From: Devosia sp.
GTDB lineage: Bacteria; Pseudomonadota; Alphaproteobacteria; Rhizobiales; Devosiaceae
Assembly: GCA_028290685.1 (NCBI GenBank)
Contig: JAQGJI010000199.1
Coordinates: 1-5,955 of the forward strand
Direction of reading: 5' to 3'
DNA length: 5,955 nucleotides
Below the pieces are notes generated by a model that was not told where the DNA came from, made no database searches, and saw only the letters and a list, made by a program, of their open reading frames with translations. Positions 1-5,828 of this stretch are shown one piece after another. Numbering within the stretch: position 1 is the stretch's first letter; every line of letters starts with the position of its first letter. The position numbers were made by a program, and so were the translations under genes.

Positions 1-1
1 G

Positions 2-151
2 CGAAACATCGAGGCCGTCGAGTTCGCCACTCTCGAATGGGTCGACTGGTTCAATCACCGGCGCCTCCTCGAACCCATCGGCAACATCCCGCCAGCCGAA
101 GCCGAGGCAAACTTCTACGTCGCACTGAAACAAACGGCCATGGCCGCATAA
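2..151 (+). CDS. IS3-family transposase OrfB, C-terminal fragment
   Basis: An open frame enters from the left edge and stops at TAA 149-151, giving 49 residues. The segment LEWVDWFNHRRLLEPIGNIP followed by PAEAEANFY is the characteristic C-terminal tail of IS3-family integrase-type transposases, the region after the catalytic Glu of the DDE triad (rve_3-like), where W..WFN..R and the P.E.E..FY element recur. In the full element this protein is normally made by programmed -1 frameshifting from a short OrfA and catalyses copy-out-paste-in transposition. Only the non-catalytic tail is visible. Truncation is due to the window edge, with no internal stop. Family assignment is confident; the exact IS name is not given because the rest of the element is missing. 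Confidence 0.88.
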   Translation, partial: RNIEAVEFATLEWVDWFNHRRLLEPIGNIPPAEAEANFYVALKQTAMAA

Positions 152-164
152 CTTAAACCAAACA

Positions 165-190
165 GCCTCCGGAGTTCCCGGTGCGGTTCA
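165..190 (+). repeat. IS3-family right terminal inverted repeat (IRR)
   Basis: This 26-base segment begins GCCTCCGGAG and ends GTGCGGTTCA. Its reverse complement starts TGAACCGCACC and carries the GGGAA...CCGGAGGC pattern common at IS3-family tips. It lies just after the transposase stop codon, as expected. The boundary with host DNA is placed at 190/191 because of the terminal CA. The partner repeat is outside the window. Confidence 0.82.
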
Positions 191-215
191 CCTAGAACAT
201 CACCGTTGATCAGTG

Positions 216-242
216 TTGACGACGATACGCCGTCCATATACT
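216..242 (+). promoter_or_regulatory. Putative sigma70 promoter of the operon
   Basis: TTGACG at 216-221 matches the -35 consensus at 5 of 6 positions, and TATACT at 237-242 matches the -10 consensus at 5 of 6. The spacer is 15 bases, shorter than the preferred 16-18, which weakens the call. Transcription would start near 249, giving a leader of about 40 bases before the TTG start at 289. The promoter lies wholly outside the IS (tip at 190), so the insertion has left it intact. The palindrome at 253-269 sits immediately downstream, a classic position for repression. Confidence 0.5.
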
Positions 243-252
243 CATTGTCCGA

Positions 253-269
253 CCGCGGTCAGACCGCGG
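253..269. promoter_or_regulatory. Palindromic operator candidate for the FadR-type GntR regulator
   Basis: CCGCGGTC-A-GACCGCGG is a perfect 8-base inverted repeat around a single A at 261. Its core GGTCAGACC has the GGT-N3-ACC geometry known for operators of several FadR-subfamily GntR proteins (PdhR type), and a regulator of that subfamily is encoded at 4299-5069. An outer imperfectly nested pair, TCCGAC (248-253) and GTCGGA (273-278), continues the symmetry. The site overlaps the predicted transcription start and ends just before the Shine-Dalgarno (275-281), so binding would block initiation. In RNA the two CCGCGG blocks could also form a 6-bp stem with a 5-base loop. The palindrome is seen directly; the regulator pairing is inferred. 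Confidence 0.6.
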
Positions 270-274
270 CCTGT

Positions 275-281
275 CGGAGGA
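275..281 (+). promoter_or_regulatory. Shine-Dalgarno supporting a TTG start
   Basis: CGGAGGA lies 7 bases before the TTG at 289-291. The first in-frame ATG is not until 508, which would remove the conserved N-terminal glycine-rich element of the glycohydrolase fold. This site therefore decides the start. It partly overlaps the distal arm (273-278) of the outer inverted repeat. Confidence 0.75.
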
Positions 282-288
282 TTTTGGT

Positions 289-1419
289 TTGGAAGATACT
301 CAGCTTTTCAAGAAGGTTTTCGGGTCCGTTGCCGCTTCAAACATTGGTTCCGCCATTGGTGCGGCAGTGGAGTGGGTCAGCGTACCTGGAGGTGGCTGGA
401 AGGCCCTGGAAGATCACTTCGGCTGGGTTGAAACTCTTCTGCCGTGGGTCCAGCAGGACCGCCAGGTCCGCTACTGGAACAACAGTCCGCCCCTGCGATA
501 CCAGCACATGGACATGCCGGCGGGGATGACCGAGGATGGGGCCGAGATCCGCTACCTGCTTGAACTTGCGATCATCGAAAAGATGGGGCGGGTTACAGTC
601 GAGGACGTGGCTGAGGTCTTCCGTCGGGAGATCAAGCGGGAAGATATCGGTCGACTGGTTAATCCGCACATCGTTATTCACCTGGACCGACTGCGCGCGG
701 GTGATGAGAACACCCGTATCCACCCGCGACTGATCGGGTCTATGACCCCGTGGCCGGGCCTTGTCGATGCTGCTCACATGATCGGGCCGGTGGGCATCAT
801 CAATGCCGGCGATGCTCGTCAGGCTTCGCTCGACACTATCGACGTTTGCTCCCTCTTGCAGCCTCCGGTCAGCGGCGGCACCGAGGGCTCTCGGGTGATT
901 GCTGCCGCCACCGCAGAGGCATTCAGGCCCAGTGCGACTGTCGAATCCGTTGTGGAAGCCGCGCGGGCCAATGTTTCTTTGCATACACGCCAAATCCTCG
1001 ACGAAGCGCTCGAGATTGCCGCCAAACATCCGGATTTGCGCGATATTCGCGAGCCGATCCGCAAGCACTTCATGCCCACCTATCCGTACGCGGACGCTGT
1101 TGAAACAGCTGCCGAGGCTCTTGCCTTGTTCTGGATCACCAAAGGTGACGTACGTAGTGGCCTTATTGGCGCAACCAATATTGGCCGAGACACCGACTGT
1201 ATCGGTGGCATGCTCGGTTCGATCTGTGGTGCCTACAAGGGCATCGACGGCGTTCCAGCGGAATGGGTCGAGACCGTACAGGCCGCCATCGATGCCAACA
1301 CTTACACACTGCAGAAGCTCTCGATGCGAGAGACAGCCGTGCGGCTGACAGAAGCGGTGAAGATGAACTTGTCCGCTTTGAAGCGACAGGTCTCCGAGAT
1401 GGAGGAACTGGGCGCGTAA
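289..1419 (+). CDS. ADP-ribosylglycohydrolase-family protein (ARH/DraG fold)
   Basis: This 376-residue cytoplasmic protein starts at TTG. It shows the family's marks in order: an N-terminal glycine/alanine-rich element ending in Glu (about 12-29, GSVAASNIGSAIGAAVEW); a first metal-site motif T81-E82-D83, where characterised ARH/DraG proteins usually read T-D-D; a central INAGDARQA segment (171-179); and the second metal-site motif GRDTD (299-303) followed by GGMLGSICGAYKG. D301 and D303 are the expected Mg/Mn ligands. The family hydrolyses ADP-ribose or related ribosyl bonds. No signal peptide or membrane segment is seen. It is the first gene of the operon, with a TRAP transporter 50 bases downstream. 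I infer a catabolic ribosyl hydrolase acting on an imported compound rather than a protein de-ADP-ribosylase. The E82 variant and the setting leave the substrate open. Family assignment is strong, substrate unknown. Confidence 0.85.
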   Translation: MEDTQLFKKVFGSVAASNIGSAIGAAVEWVSVPGGGWKALEDHFGWVETLLPWVQQDRQVRYWNNSPPLRYQHMDMPAGMTEDGAEIRYLLELAIIEKMGRVTVEDVAEVFRREIKREDIGRLVNPHIVIHLDRLRAGDENTRIHPRLIGSMTPWPGLVDAAHMIGPVGIINAGDARQASLDTIDVCSLLQPPVSGGTEGSRVIAAATAEAFRPSATVESVVEAARANVSLHTRQILDEALEIAAKHPDLRDIREPIRKHFMPTYPYADAVETAAEALALFWITKGDVRSGLIGATNIGRDTDCIGGMLGSICGAYKGIDGVPAEWVETVQAAIDANTYTLQKLSMRETAVRLTEAVKMNLSALKRQVSEMEELGA

Positions 1420-1469
1420 GGGGCAGAGGACCCCTCATCGTCCGGGCAGTTATTTCAAGGGAGGTTAAA

Positions 1470-2459
1470 ATGAGCTTGTTTAAACAACTGACAGCGGCAG
1501 GCGCTACGGCAGTGGTTATGGCGACGTGCGCACTTACAGTGCCGGCGTTCGCGCAGACGACGATCCGGATACCGCACTGCTGCGCTGAGAACAGTCACTT
1601 CAACGTGGCTGCCCAGAGGTTCGCCGACCTTCTCGCCGAGAAGTCCAGTGGGCAGCTAGCCGGTCAGGTCTTCGCTGGCGGGCAGCTAGGCCAGGAAACC
1701 GAGGTCATTCAGAACGTACAGATGGGGGCCATTGAAGCAACCATCATCGGGCATGACCCGCTCGCACAGTTCGCGACCGAGACTACAATCCTGAGCCTGC
1801 CCTATCTTTTTGATGATCACGACCAAGCATTCGAACTTCTTGACGGCGAGCTTGGGAGCCGACTCGAGGAACTGCTTAGTGCCAAAGGGCTGCGCGTTCT
1901 GGCTTGGGGCAATAATGGCGCACGGGTTTACACCAACAACCGGCAGCCGCTGAACTCGCCGGAAGACTTCGCCGGCCTGAAATTGCGTAGCCCGCAAAAT
2001 CCGGTGAACCTGGCAATCACTGAATCCTTTGGTGGCATTCCGATAGCAATGCCCTATGGCGAGGTCTACACCGGCTTGCAGCAGGGGACGATCGATGGCC
2101 AGGAGAACGCTGTCATCAACATCTATCCTGCACGCTTGCAAGAAGTGCAGAAGTACATGAGCGAAACCAATCACCTGCTATCGTTCGTGGTGCTGGTGAT
2201 GAACGAAAACCTGTATTCCTCTATGTCTGCCGAACTGCAGCAGGTGATTGAAGAAGCGGCCGACCAGGCAATGACCGAAGAACGTGCTGCCGCCCAGCAG
2301 TTGGCTGCCGAGATGACCAAGAAAATGGAGGAAGAGGGCGTGGAGATAAACAAGCCGGACTTAACCGCTCTGCGTGAGGTCACCCGCCCCATTCACGAAC
2401 AATACATCGGCAAGAGCTTCCCGCAGGAACTCTACGATCTGGTAGCTGCAAACAGGTGA
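1470..2459 (+). CDS. dctP: TRAP transporter periplasmic solute-binding protein (DctP family)
   Basis: The product is 329 residues. ATG 1470 is chosen because AAGGGAGG ends 5 bases before it and a signal peptide follows at once: basic MSLFK, a hydrophobic stretch to about residue 24, and AFA-Q with cleavage after A28. The open frame reaches further upstream only by overlapping the previous gene. The mature protein has the DctP/SiaP pattern: GGQLGQETE (70-78), LPYLFDD (110-116), GLKLRSP (169-175) with the conserved Arg173 that in this family clamps the ligand carboxylate, and GEVYTGLQQGTIDGQEN (197-213). It captures solute in the periplasm and hands it to the QM permease encoded next. An unusual Cys-Cys pair (37-38) sits at the first strand-loop, near where ligand is held in relatives. 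The ligand cannot be named from sequence; a carboxylate-bearing compound is the family norm. Confidence 0.93.
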   Translation: MSLFKQLTAAGATAVVMATCALTVPAFAQTTIRIPHCCAENSHFNVAAQRFADLLAEKSSGQLAGQVFAGGQLGQETEVIQNVQMGAIEATIIGHDPLAQFATETTILSLPYLFDDHDQAFELLDGELGSRLEELLSAKGLRVLAWGNNGARVYTNNRQPLNSPEDFAGLKLRSPQNPVNLAITESFGGIPIAMPYGEVYTGLQQGTIDGQENAVINIYPARLQEVQKYMSETNHLLSFVVLVMNENLYSSMSAELQQVIEEAADQAMTEERAAAQQLAAEMTKKMEEEGVEINKPDLTALREVTRPIHEQYIGKSFPQELYDLVAANR

Positions 2460-2486
2460 AACTGAGCCAACCCCGGGGAGAAGATC

Positions 2487-3005
2487 ATGCTGACGCGAAT
2501 AAATAACCGCCTGCTGGCCGGGGCGACGGTGGTGACCTGGGTCTTCACCGGTCTGTTGGTCGCGCTGGTGACGGTTAATGTCGTTGCGCGTTACATCTTC
2601 GGGGTTGGCATACTGTGGGCCGAGGAAGCGTCTCGCCTGCTGTTTGTTTGGGCGGTATTCCTCGGCGCCTACATCGCTCTAACCAGGGGCGGGCATATGG
2701 CTCTGGAAGTGGTGGTGAGGGCGATGGCGCCCGGGCTGCGCCGCTATGTGGTCATGATAAGCTGGGTGCTCGTAGTCGCCTTCCTTGTGGTGCTGGTTGT
2801 TGCTGGAAGTGGGCTTGTAGGCACCACTATGCGCTTTGGCCGCACCACACCCATTCTCGGAATCTCGGCCGCCTGGACCTATCTTGCGGTTCCTGCCGCT
2901 GCCCTGCTGATGACGCTCAGCGCCATGGAACAGGCAATCCGCTCCTGGCGCTCGCCGTCCATCTCGCTTCCGGCCCCTTCGGCAACCACTGAGGTCGGCT
3001 TATGA
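2487..3005 (+). CDS. dctQ: TRAP transporter small membrane subunit (DctQ family)
   Basis: This 172-residue inner-membrane protein has four hydrophobic segments at about 12-36, 48-66, 88-110 and 127-148, the standard DctQ topology. Family motifs are present: VARYIFGVGILWAEEASRLL (33-52, the R.xF....W.EE.xR pattern), then FVWAVFLGA, RGGHMALE (67-74), and LGISAAWTYLAVP (124-136) leading into the last helix. It pairs with the large DctM subunit and forms part of the docking surface for the binding protein. GGGGAG at 2475-2480 precedes the ATG by 6 bases. It follows dctP by 27 bases, and its TGA overlaps the ATG of dctM (ATGA at 3002-3005), implying translational coupling. The C-terminal tail of about 20 residues is Ser/Pro-rich. 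Family call is firm although DctQ proteins diverge greatly. Confidence 0.92.
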   Translation: MLTRINNRLLAGATVVTWVFTGLLVALVTVNVVARYIFGVGILWAEEASRLLFVWAVFLGAYIALTRGGHMALEVVVRAMAPGLRRYVVMISWVLVVAFLVVLVVAGSGLVGTTMRFGRTTPILGISAAWTYLAVPAAALLMTLSAMEQAIRSWRSPSISLPAPSATTEVGL

Positions 3006-4285
3006 GCCTCCTACTTCTGCTCGGAATGTTTTGCTTGTTTCTTGCGATCGGCATTCCCGTGGCGTTCGCCTTGGGGCTCGCATCGCTCGGCTATGTGCTT
3101 GTCTTTCTGCCCCACCTCTCTCTTGAGGTGCTTCCCCAACAAATGTTTGCCGGGGCGGACTCCTTTACCCTCACTGCTATTCCATTCTTCATCCTCATAG
3201 GCGAACTGATGAATTCAGGTGGCATTTCCAGCCGTCTGGTGGCCTTTGCGCGCGCAGTTGTAGGCAGGTTCCGAGGCGGCTTGGGCATCGTCGAACTATT
3301 CGCCAGCATGATCTTTGCCAGCTTTTCAGGCTCGTCTGTGGCCAACGCGGCGGGTACAGGCTCCATTACCATTCCGGCGATGATCAACAGCGGCTATCCA
3401 CGTGGCCACGCTGCGGCAATCGAGTCGGCGTCAAGCGGGTTAGGTGCGGTCATTCCGCCCAGCATTCCGATGATCGTCTATGGCAGCATTGCCGGTGTAT
3501 CGGTGGGCGGATTGTTTGTAGGTGGCTATGTGCCTGGCGTACTGTTAGCGCTAGGGCTCGTGGTCGTAGTGCTGATCAATGCGCGGCGGCATAATTATCC
3601 GGCCGACCAAAAGGGCACCAGGTCAGAGATTCTGGCCACCGCCAAGGATGCCATTCCCGCTATTCTTGCGCCCGTCCTGATCATGGCTGGCATCCTCGGC
3701 GGGGTCATGACGCCGACCGAGGCCGGAGCGGTCGGAGCCATTTATTCTGGAGCAGTTGCGCTGTTCTGGTATCGTGAAATCAGCTGGACGGACCTGCCGC
3801 GTATTCTTACCAACACCGCCTCCGTGACCGGTGTGGTGATGCTCATCATGACCATCGCGGCACTGTTCTCTTGGATCATGGCGTTCGAACGTATTCCGAC
3901 CCTGGCCGCCGAATTTGTCCTGGGTGGTGTCACCAGCCCTCAAATGCTGATGATCGGAATTTTCTTTTTCCTGTTGGTCGTAGGCATGTTCATCGACACG
4001 GTGTCTGCCCTGATCATCCTTACTCCCGTGTTGCTGCCCGTGGCGCTTGCAGCCGGTATTGATCCGCTCTTCTTCGGCATCATCGTTTCGGTAACATTGT
4101 CTCTGGGTGCCTGTACGCCACCTGTGGGTGTAGTGCTGTTCGTCACAGCGAGTATTGCCAAGACATCAGTTGAAGATGTTTCCCGGTCGCTGCTACCTTA
4201 CCTCGCTGTCCTTTTCGGCGGCATGCTCCTGTTGGCCTTGTTACCGGACGTGGTGCTATGGCTGCCTCGACTGGCGGGCTATTGA
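3002..4285 (+). CDS. dctM: TRAP transporter large permease (DctM family)
   Basis: This 427-residue polytopic membrane protein, of usual family length, is the ion-coupled transport channel of the TRAP system. Typical motifs run throughout: IPFFILIGELMNSGGIS (60-76), FASFSGSSVANAAGTGS (105-121), SGLGAVIPPSIPMIVYG (145-161), MTPTEAGAVGAIYSG (236-250), GMFIDTVSALIILTP (328-342) and LGACTPPVGVVLF (368-380). The two halves show the inverted-repeat style of DctM proteins, with the SGSS and DT/TPP loops corresponding to the sodium and substrate sites of characterised SiaM-type permeases. Translation starts inside the dctQ stop, with GAGG (2991-2994) 7 bases upstream. With the dctP and dctQ products it drives high-affinity, Na+-gradient-powered uptake without ATP. 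No truncation or frameshift is seen. Confidence 0.95.
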   Translation: MSLLLLLGMFCLFLAIGIPVAFALGLASLGYVLVFLPHLSLEVLPQQMFAGADSFTLTAIPFFILIGELMNSGGISSRLVAFARAVVGRFRGGLGIVELFASMIFASFSGSSVANAAGTGSITIPAMINSGYPRGHAAAIESASSGLGAVIPPSIPMIVYGSIAGVSVGGLFVGGYVPGVLLALGLVVVVLINARRHNYPADQKGTRSEILATAKDAIPAILAPVLIMAGILGGVMTPTEAGAVGAIYSGAVALFWYREISWTDLPRILTNTASVTGVVMLIMTIAALFSWIMAFERIPTLAAEFVLGGVTSPQMLMIGIFFFLLVVGMFIDTVSALIILTPVLLPVALAAGIDPLFFGIIVSVTLSLGACTPPVGVVLFVTASIAKTSVEDVSRSLLPYLAVLFGGMLLLALLPDVVLWLPRLAGY

Positions 4286-4298
4286 TTAAGGGGGTTGA

Positions 4299-5069
4299 AT
4301 GACGAACGACACGGCAGATCACACGCCAACAAACCCGGGCTTTAGTGACAAGGTAGGGGTCAAGGCGTCGGCGGAGCCGAGGGTTTTTGAACAGGTGTTC
4401 CGCCTCTTCAAAAGCCAGCTTGTGAGCGGCGAACTGAAGCCGTCGGACCGGTTGCTCCCAGAGCGTGAACTGGCGCAAAAGCTTGGCGTGAGTAGGCCTA
4501 GTCTGCGTGAGGTCATGAGAGCGCTCGATCTGCTCGGCGTGGTCGAGATCAGGCCAGGGCAGGGCACGTTCATTCGCAGGCCCGACCTCTCGATTTTACA
4601 GGATTTCTTCGGCCTTGTTCTGGCAATGGAGCCGACCTTATACGAGCACCTGATGGAAACCCGGATTGCCCTTGAGTGCAGGGCCATCCGCCTCGCCTGC
4701 CGCCAGGGTAATCCCGAGGATCATGCACGCCTGTCTGAAGCGCTCCACCGGATCAGGAACACTGTGGATGACCCGAACATGGGCGCGGAGGCAGACTTCG
4801 ACTTCCACGCAGCCATTGTAAGAGCTTCCCAAAACCAGGTGCTGCTGCTGATGCACGAAGCTATCGCCGCGCAACTGCGCCGCAGCCATCACGAGCGTCG
4901 CGAGTCGTTGCGGGGCACCAGCGAAACTCAGATGCTGCTGACCGAGGATCACGTACGCATTTACGACGCCATCCGAACCGGTGATCCGGAGCGGGCGGAG
5001 ATGGTGCTCAAGGAACATTACTCCCTGGCCCAGCGCGCCAACGAGAAGCTGACAGCCCGACCGGGCTGA
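4299..5069 (+). CDS. GntR-family transcriptional regulator, FadR/FCD subfamily
   Basis: The product is 256 residues. After a 26-residue polar tail comes a winged helix-turn-helix (about 27-94) with LLPERELAQKLGVSRPSLRE (52-71) as recognition region and the wing RPGQGTFI (85-92). An all-helical FCD effector domain follows (about 113-247). The FCD metal/ligand residues are all present and spaced as in LldR-type proteins: D166, H170, H218 and H240 (ADFDFH, EDHVRIYDAI, KEHY). AAGGGGG (4288-4294) lies 4 bases before the ATG, 13 bases after dctM, so it is very likely in the same transcript. It probably represses its own operon through the palindrome at 253-269, released by an organic-acid-like effector; this pairing is inferred. 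No partner name is justified, since FadR-type regulators of TRAP operons cover many substrates. Confidence 0.92.
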   Translation: MTNDTADHTPTNPGFSDKVGVKASAEPRVFEQVFRLFKSQLVSGELKPSDRLLPERELAQKLGVSRPSLREVMRALDLLGVVEIRPGQGTFIRRPDLSILQDFFGLVLAMEPTLYEHLMETRIALECRAIRLACRQGNPEDHARLSEALHRIRNTVDDPNMGAEADFDFHAAIVRASQNQVLLLMHEAIAAQLRRSHHERRESLRGTSETQMLLTEDHVRIYDAIRTGDPERAEMVLKEHYSLAQRANEKLTARPG

Positions 5070-5161
5070 ACACTATTAGACGCTTCCGACTATCGGTGAA
5101 CGCTGCCCAAACGGCATGCACCTATATTCGGCGGCACCCATACACAAGGCTAGGTTGATAT

Positions 5162-5608
5162 ATGCGAGTTGTTATTGGTTCAGATCACGCGGGCTTTGCG
5201 CTCAAGGCAGATGTTATCGATCATATCCGGGCTTTGGGCCATGAAGTATCCGACGTGGGCTCCTACGACAGTGCCCCGGTTGATTTCCCTGACGTCGCTC
5301 GTCGTTTGACAGCGACTCTGCAGGCAGGCGAGGCGGACCGCGGCCTGATGGTTTGTGGCACTGGCGTCGGAGCAGCCATTGCGGCGAATAAGGTCAAGGG
5401 GATCAGAGCTGCCGTATGTCATGACGTGCACTCTGCCCATCAGGCTGTTGAACATGATGATGTGAACGTGATGTGTCTCGGCGCACAAATCGTCGGACCA
5501 TGGTTGGCAATGGACCTCATCAGCTCCTACCTCGCTGCTGAGTTTTCGACCTCGGAGGAATTTCGCCGCCGGGTCGACAAGCTCCATCAGATGGATGAGC
5601 AGCGCTGA
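5162..5608 (+). CDS. rpiB: RpiB/LacAB-family sugar-phosphate isomerase (ribose-5-phosphate isomerase B-like)
   Basis: This 148-residue cytoplasmic enzyme matches the RpiB length and pattern: GSDHAGFALK (6-15), with D8-H9 at the phosphate/sugar site; the catalytic CGTGVG (65-70), with Cys65 aligned to the base of E. coli RpiB; AANKVKGIRAAVC (74-86); and EHDDVNVMCLGAQIVG (97-112), with His98 matching the ring-opening His. Having Cys rather than the Glu used in mycobacterial-type RpiB puts it in the E. coli-like group. The textbook reaction is ribose-5-phosphate to ribulose-5-phosphate, but close homologues act on allose-6-phosphate or tetrulose phosphates, so the operon-specific substrate is open. 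It lies 92 bases after gntR with no clear terminator between, so cotranscription is likely but not shown. The Shine-Dalgarno is weak (TAGGT, 5151-5155). A ribosyl hydrolase upstream favours ribose-5-phosphate. Confidence 0.92.
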   Translation: MRVVIGSDHAGFALKADVIDHIRALGHEVSDVGSYDSAPVDFPDVARRLTATLQAGEADRGLMVCGTGVGAAIAANKVKGIRAAVCHDVHSAHQAVEHDDVNVMCLGAQIVGPWLAMDLISSYLAAEFSTSEEFRRRVDKLHQMDEQR

Positions 5609-5828
5609 ACTTGGGGGGGCGAAGTAGTCGTTTGGGGTTCAGAGGACCTCATGCGAATTATCCCGGCGAGCTTTAGCCAAACTCTGCAGACGCGGCATAC
5701 AATATCCACCTACTGGCTTTGCAGTTTTTGCGCACCCGGTCCGCGAGTGTCCATGGCTGGCGTGGGGCGGGCAGCAGCACTGCGTTTTCGGATAGGCAAC
5801 AACAGCGGTTGAGCTGCGTTGATAGGAC
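5609..5828. other. Intergenic stretch without a convincing gene or terminator
   Basis: This 220-base region separates the operon from the right-edge gene. I see no strong GC hairpin with a U-run after rpiB. The nearest is CTGCA...TGCAG followed by five T near 5727, with a loop of about 35 bases, too weak to call. A 53-codon frame (5651-5812) is preceded by GAGGA, but its translation resembles no family I recognise. No tRNA, repeat or clear promoter was found. Confidence 0.5.

Larger units (their letters stand above)
1..190 (+). mobile_element. Right end of an IS3-family insertion sequence (partial)
   Basis: The window opens inside an IS. It holds the last 49 codons of an IS3-type OrfB transposase, followed 13 bases later by a 26-base terminal repeat that ends in ...GCGGTTCA at 190. 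Read from outside inwards this end begins TGAACCGCACCGGG, the usual style of IS3-family tips (TG...CA). The left end and the D-D-E catalytic residues lie outside the window, so whether the copy is intact cannot be judged. The 3-4 bases after 190 (CCTA) would be the target-site duplication if the matching copy occurs at the left end. Confidence 0.88.

Noticed and set aside
337..1068. Long open frame of 243 codons on the minus strand opposite the glycohydrolase gene
   Set aside because: The plus-strand frame has clear family motifs across the same bases. The antisense translation shows no recognisable domain and is explained by GC-rich codon bias.
1424..1438. Similar motifs CAGAGGACC-CCTCAT (1424-1438) and CAGAGGACC-TCAT (5640-5652), each after a gene end
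   Set aside because: Only two copies, short, differing in length, with no convincing hairpin or U-run. Chance similarity is likely.
1263..1469. Upstream extension of the dctP frame, making a 398-residue protein
   Set aside because: The extension overlaps the end of the glycohydrolase gene and is low-complexity Arg-rich sequence. The ATG at 1470 has a strong Shine-Dalgarno and begins a clean signal peptide.
1650..1689. Direct repeat of GGGCAGCTAG at 1650-1659 and 1680-1689
   Set aside because: It lies in frame within dctP, encodes the similar GQL turns of the protein, and its spacing is exactly ten codons. It is most simply coding coincidence.
5070..5161. Possible separate promoter for rpiB (TATATT at 5123-5128)
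   Set aside because: No acceptable -35 element lies 16-18 bases upstream, and no operator-like palindrome is present.
5684..5731. CTGCA...TGCAG followed by TTTTT as a possible terminator downstream of rpiB
   Set aside because: The stem is only 5 bp with a loop of about 35 bases, far weaker than a usual intrinsic terminator.
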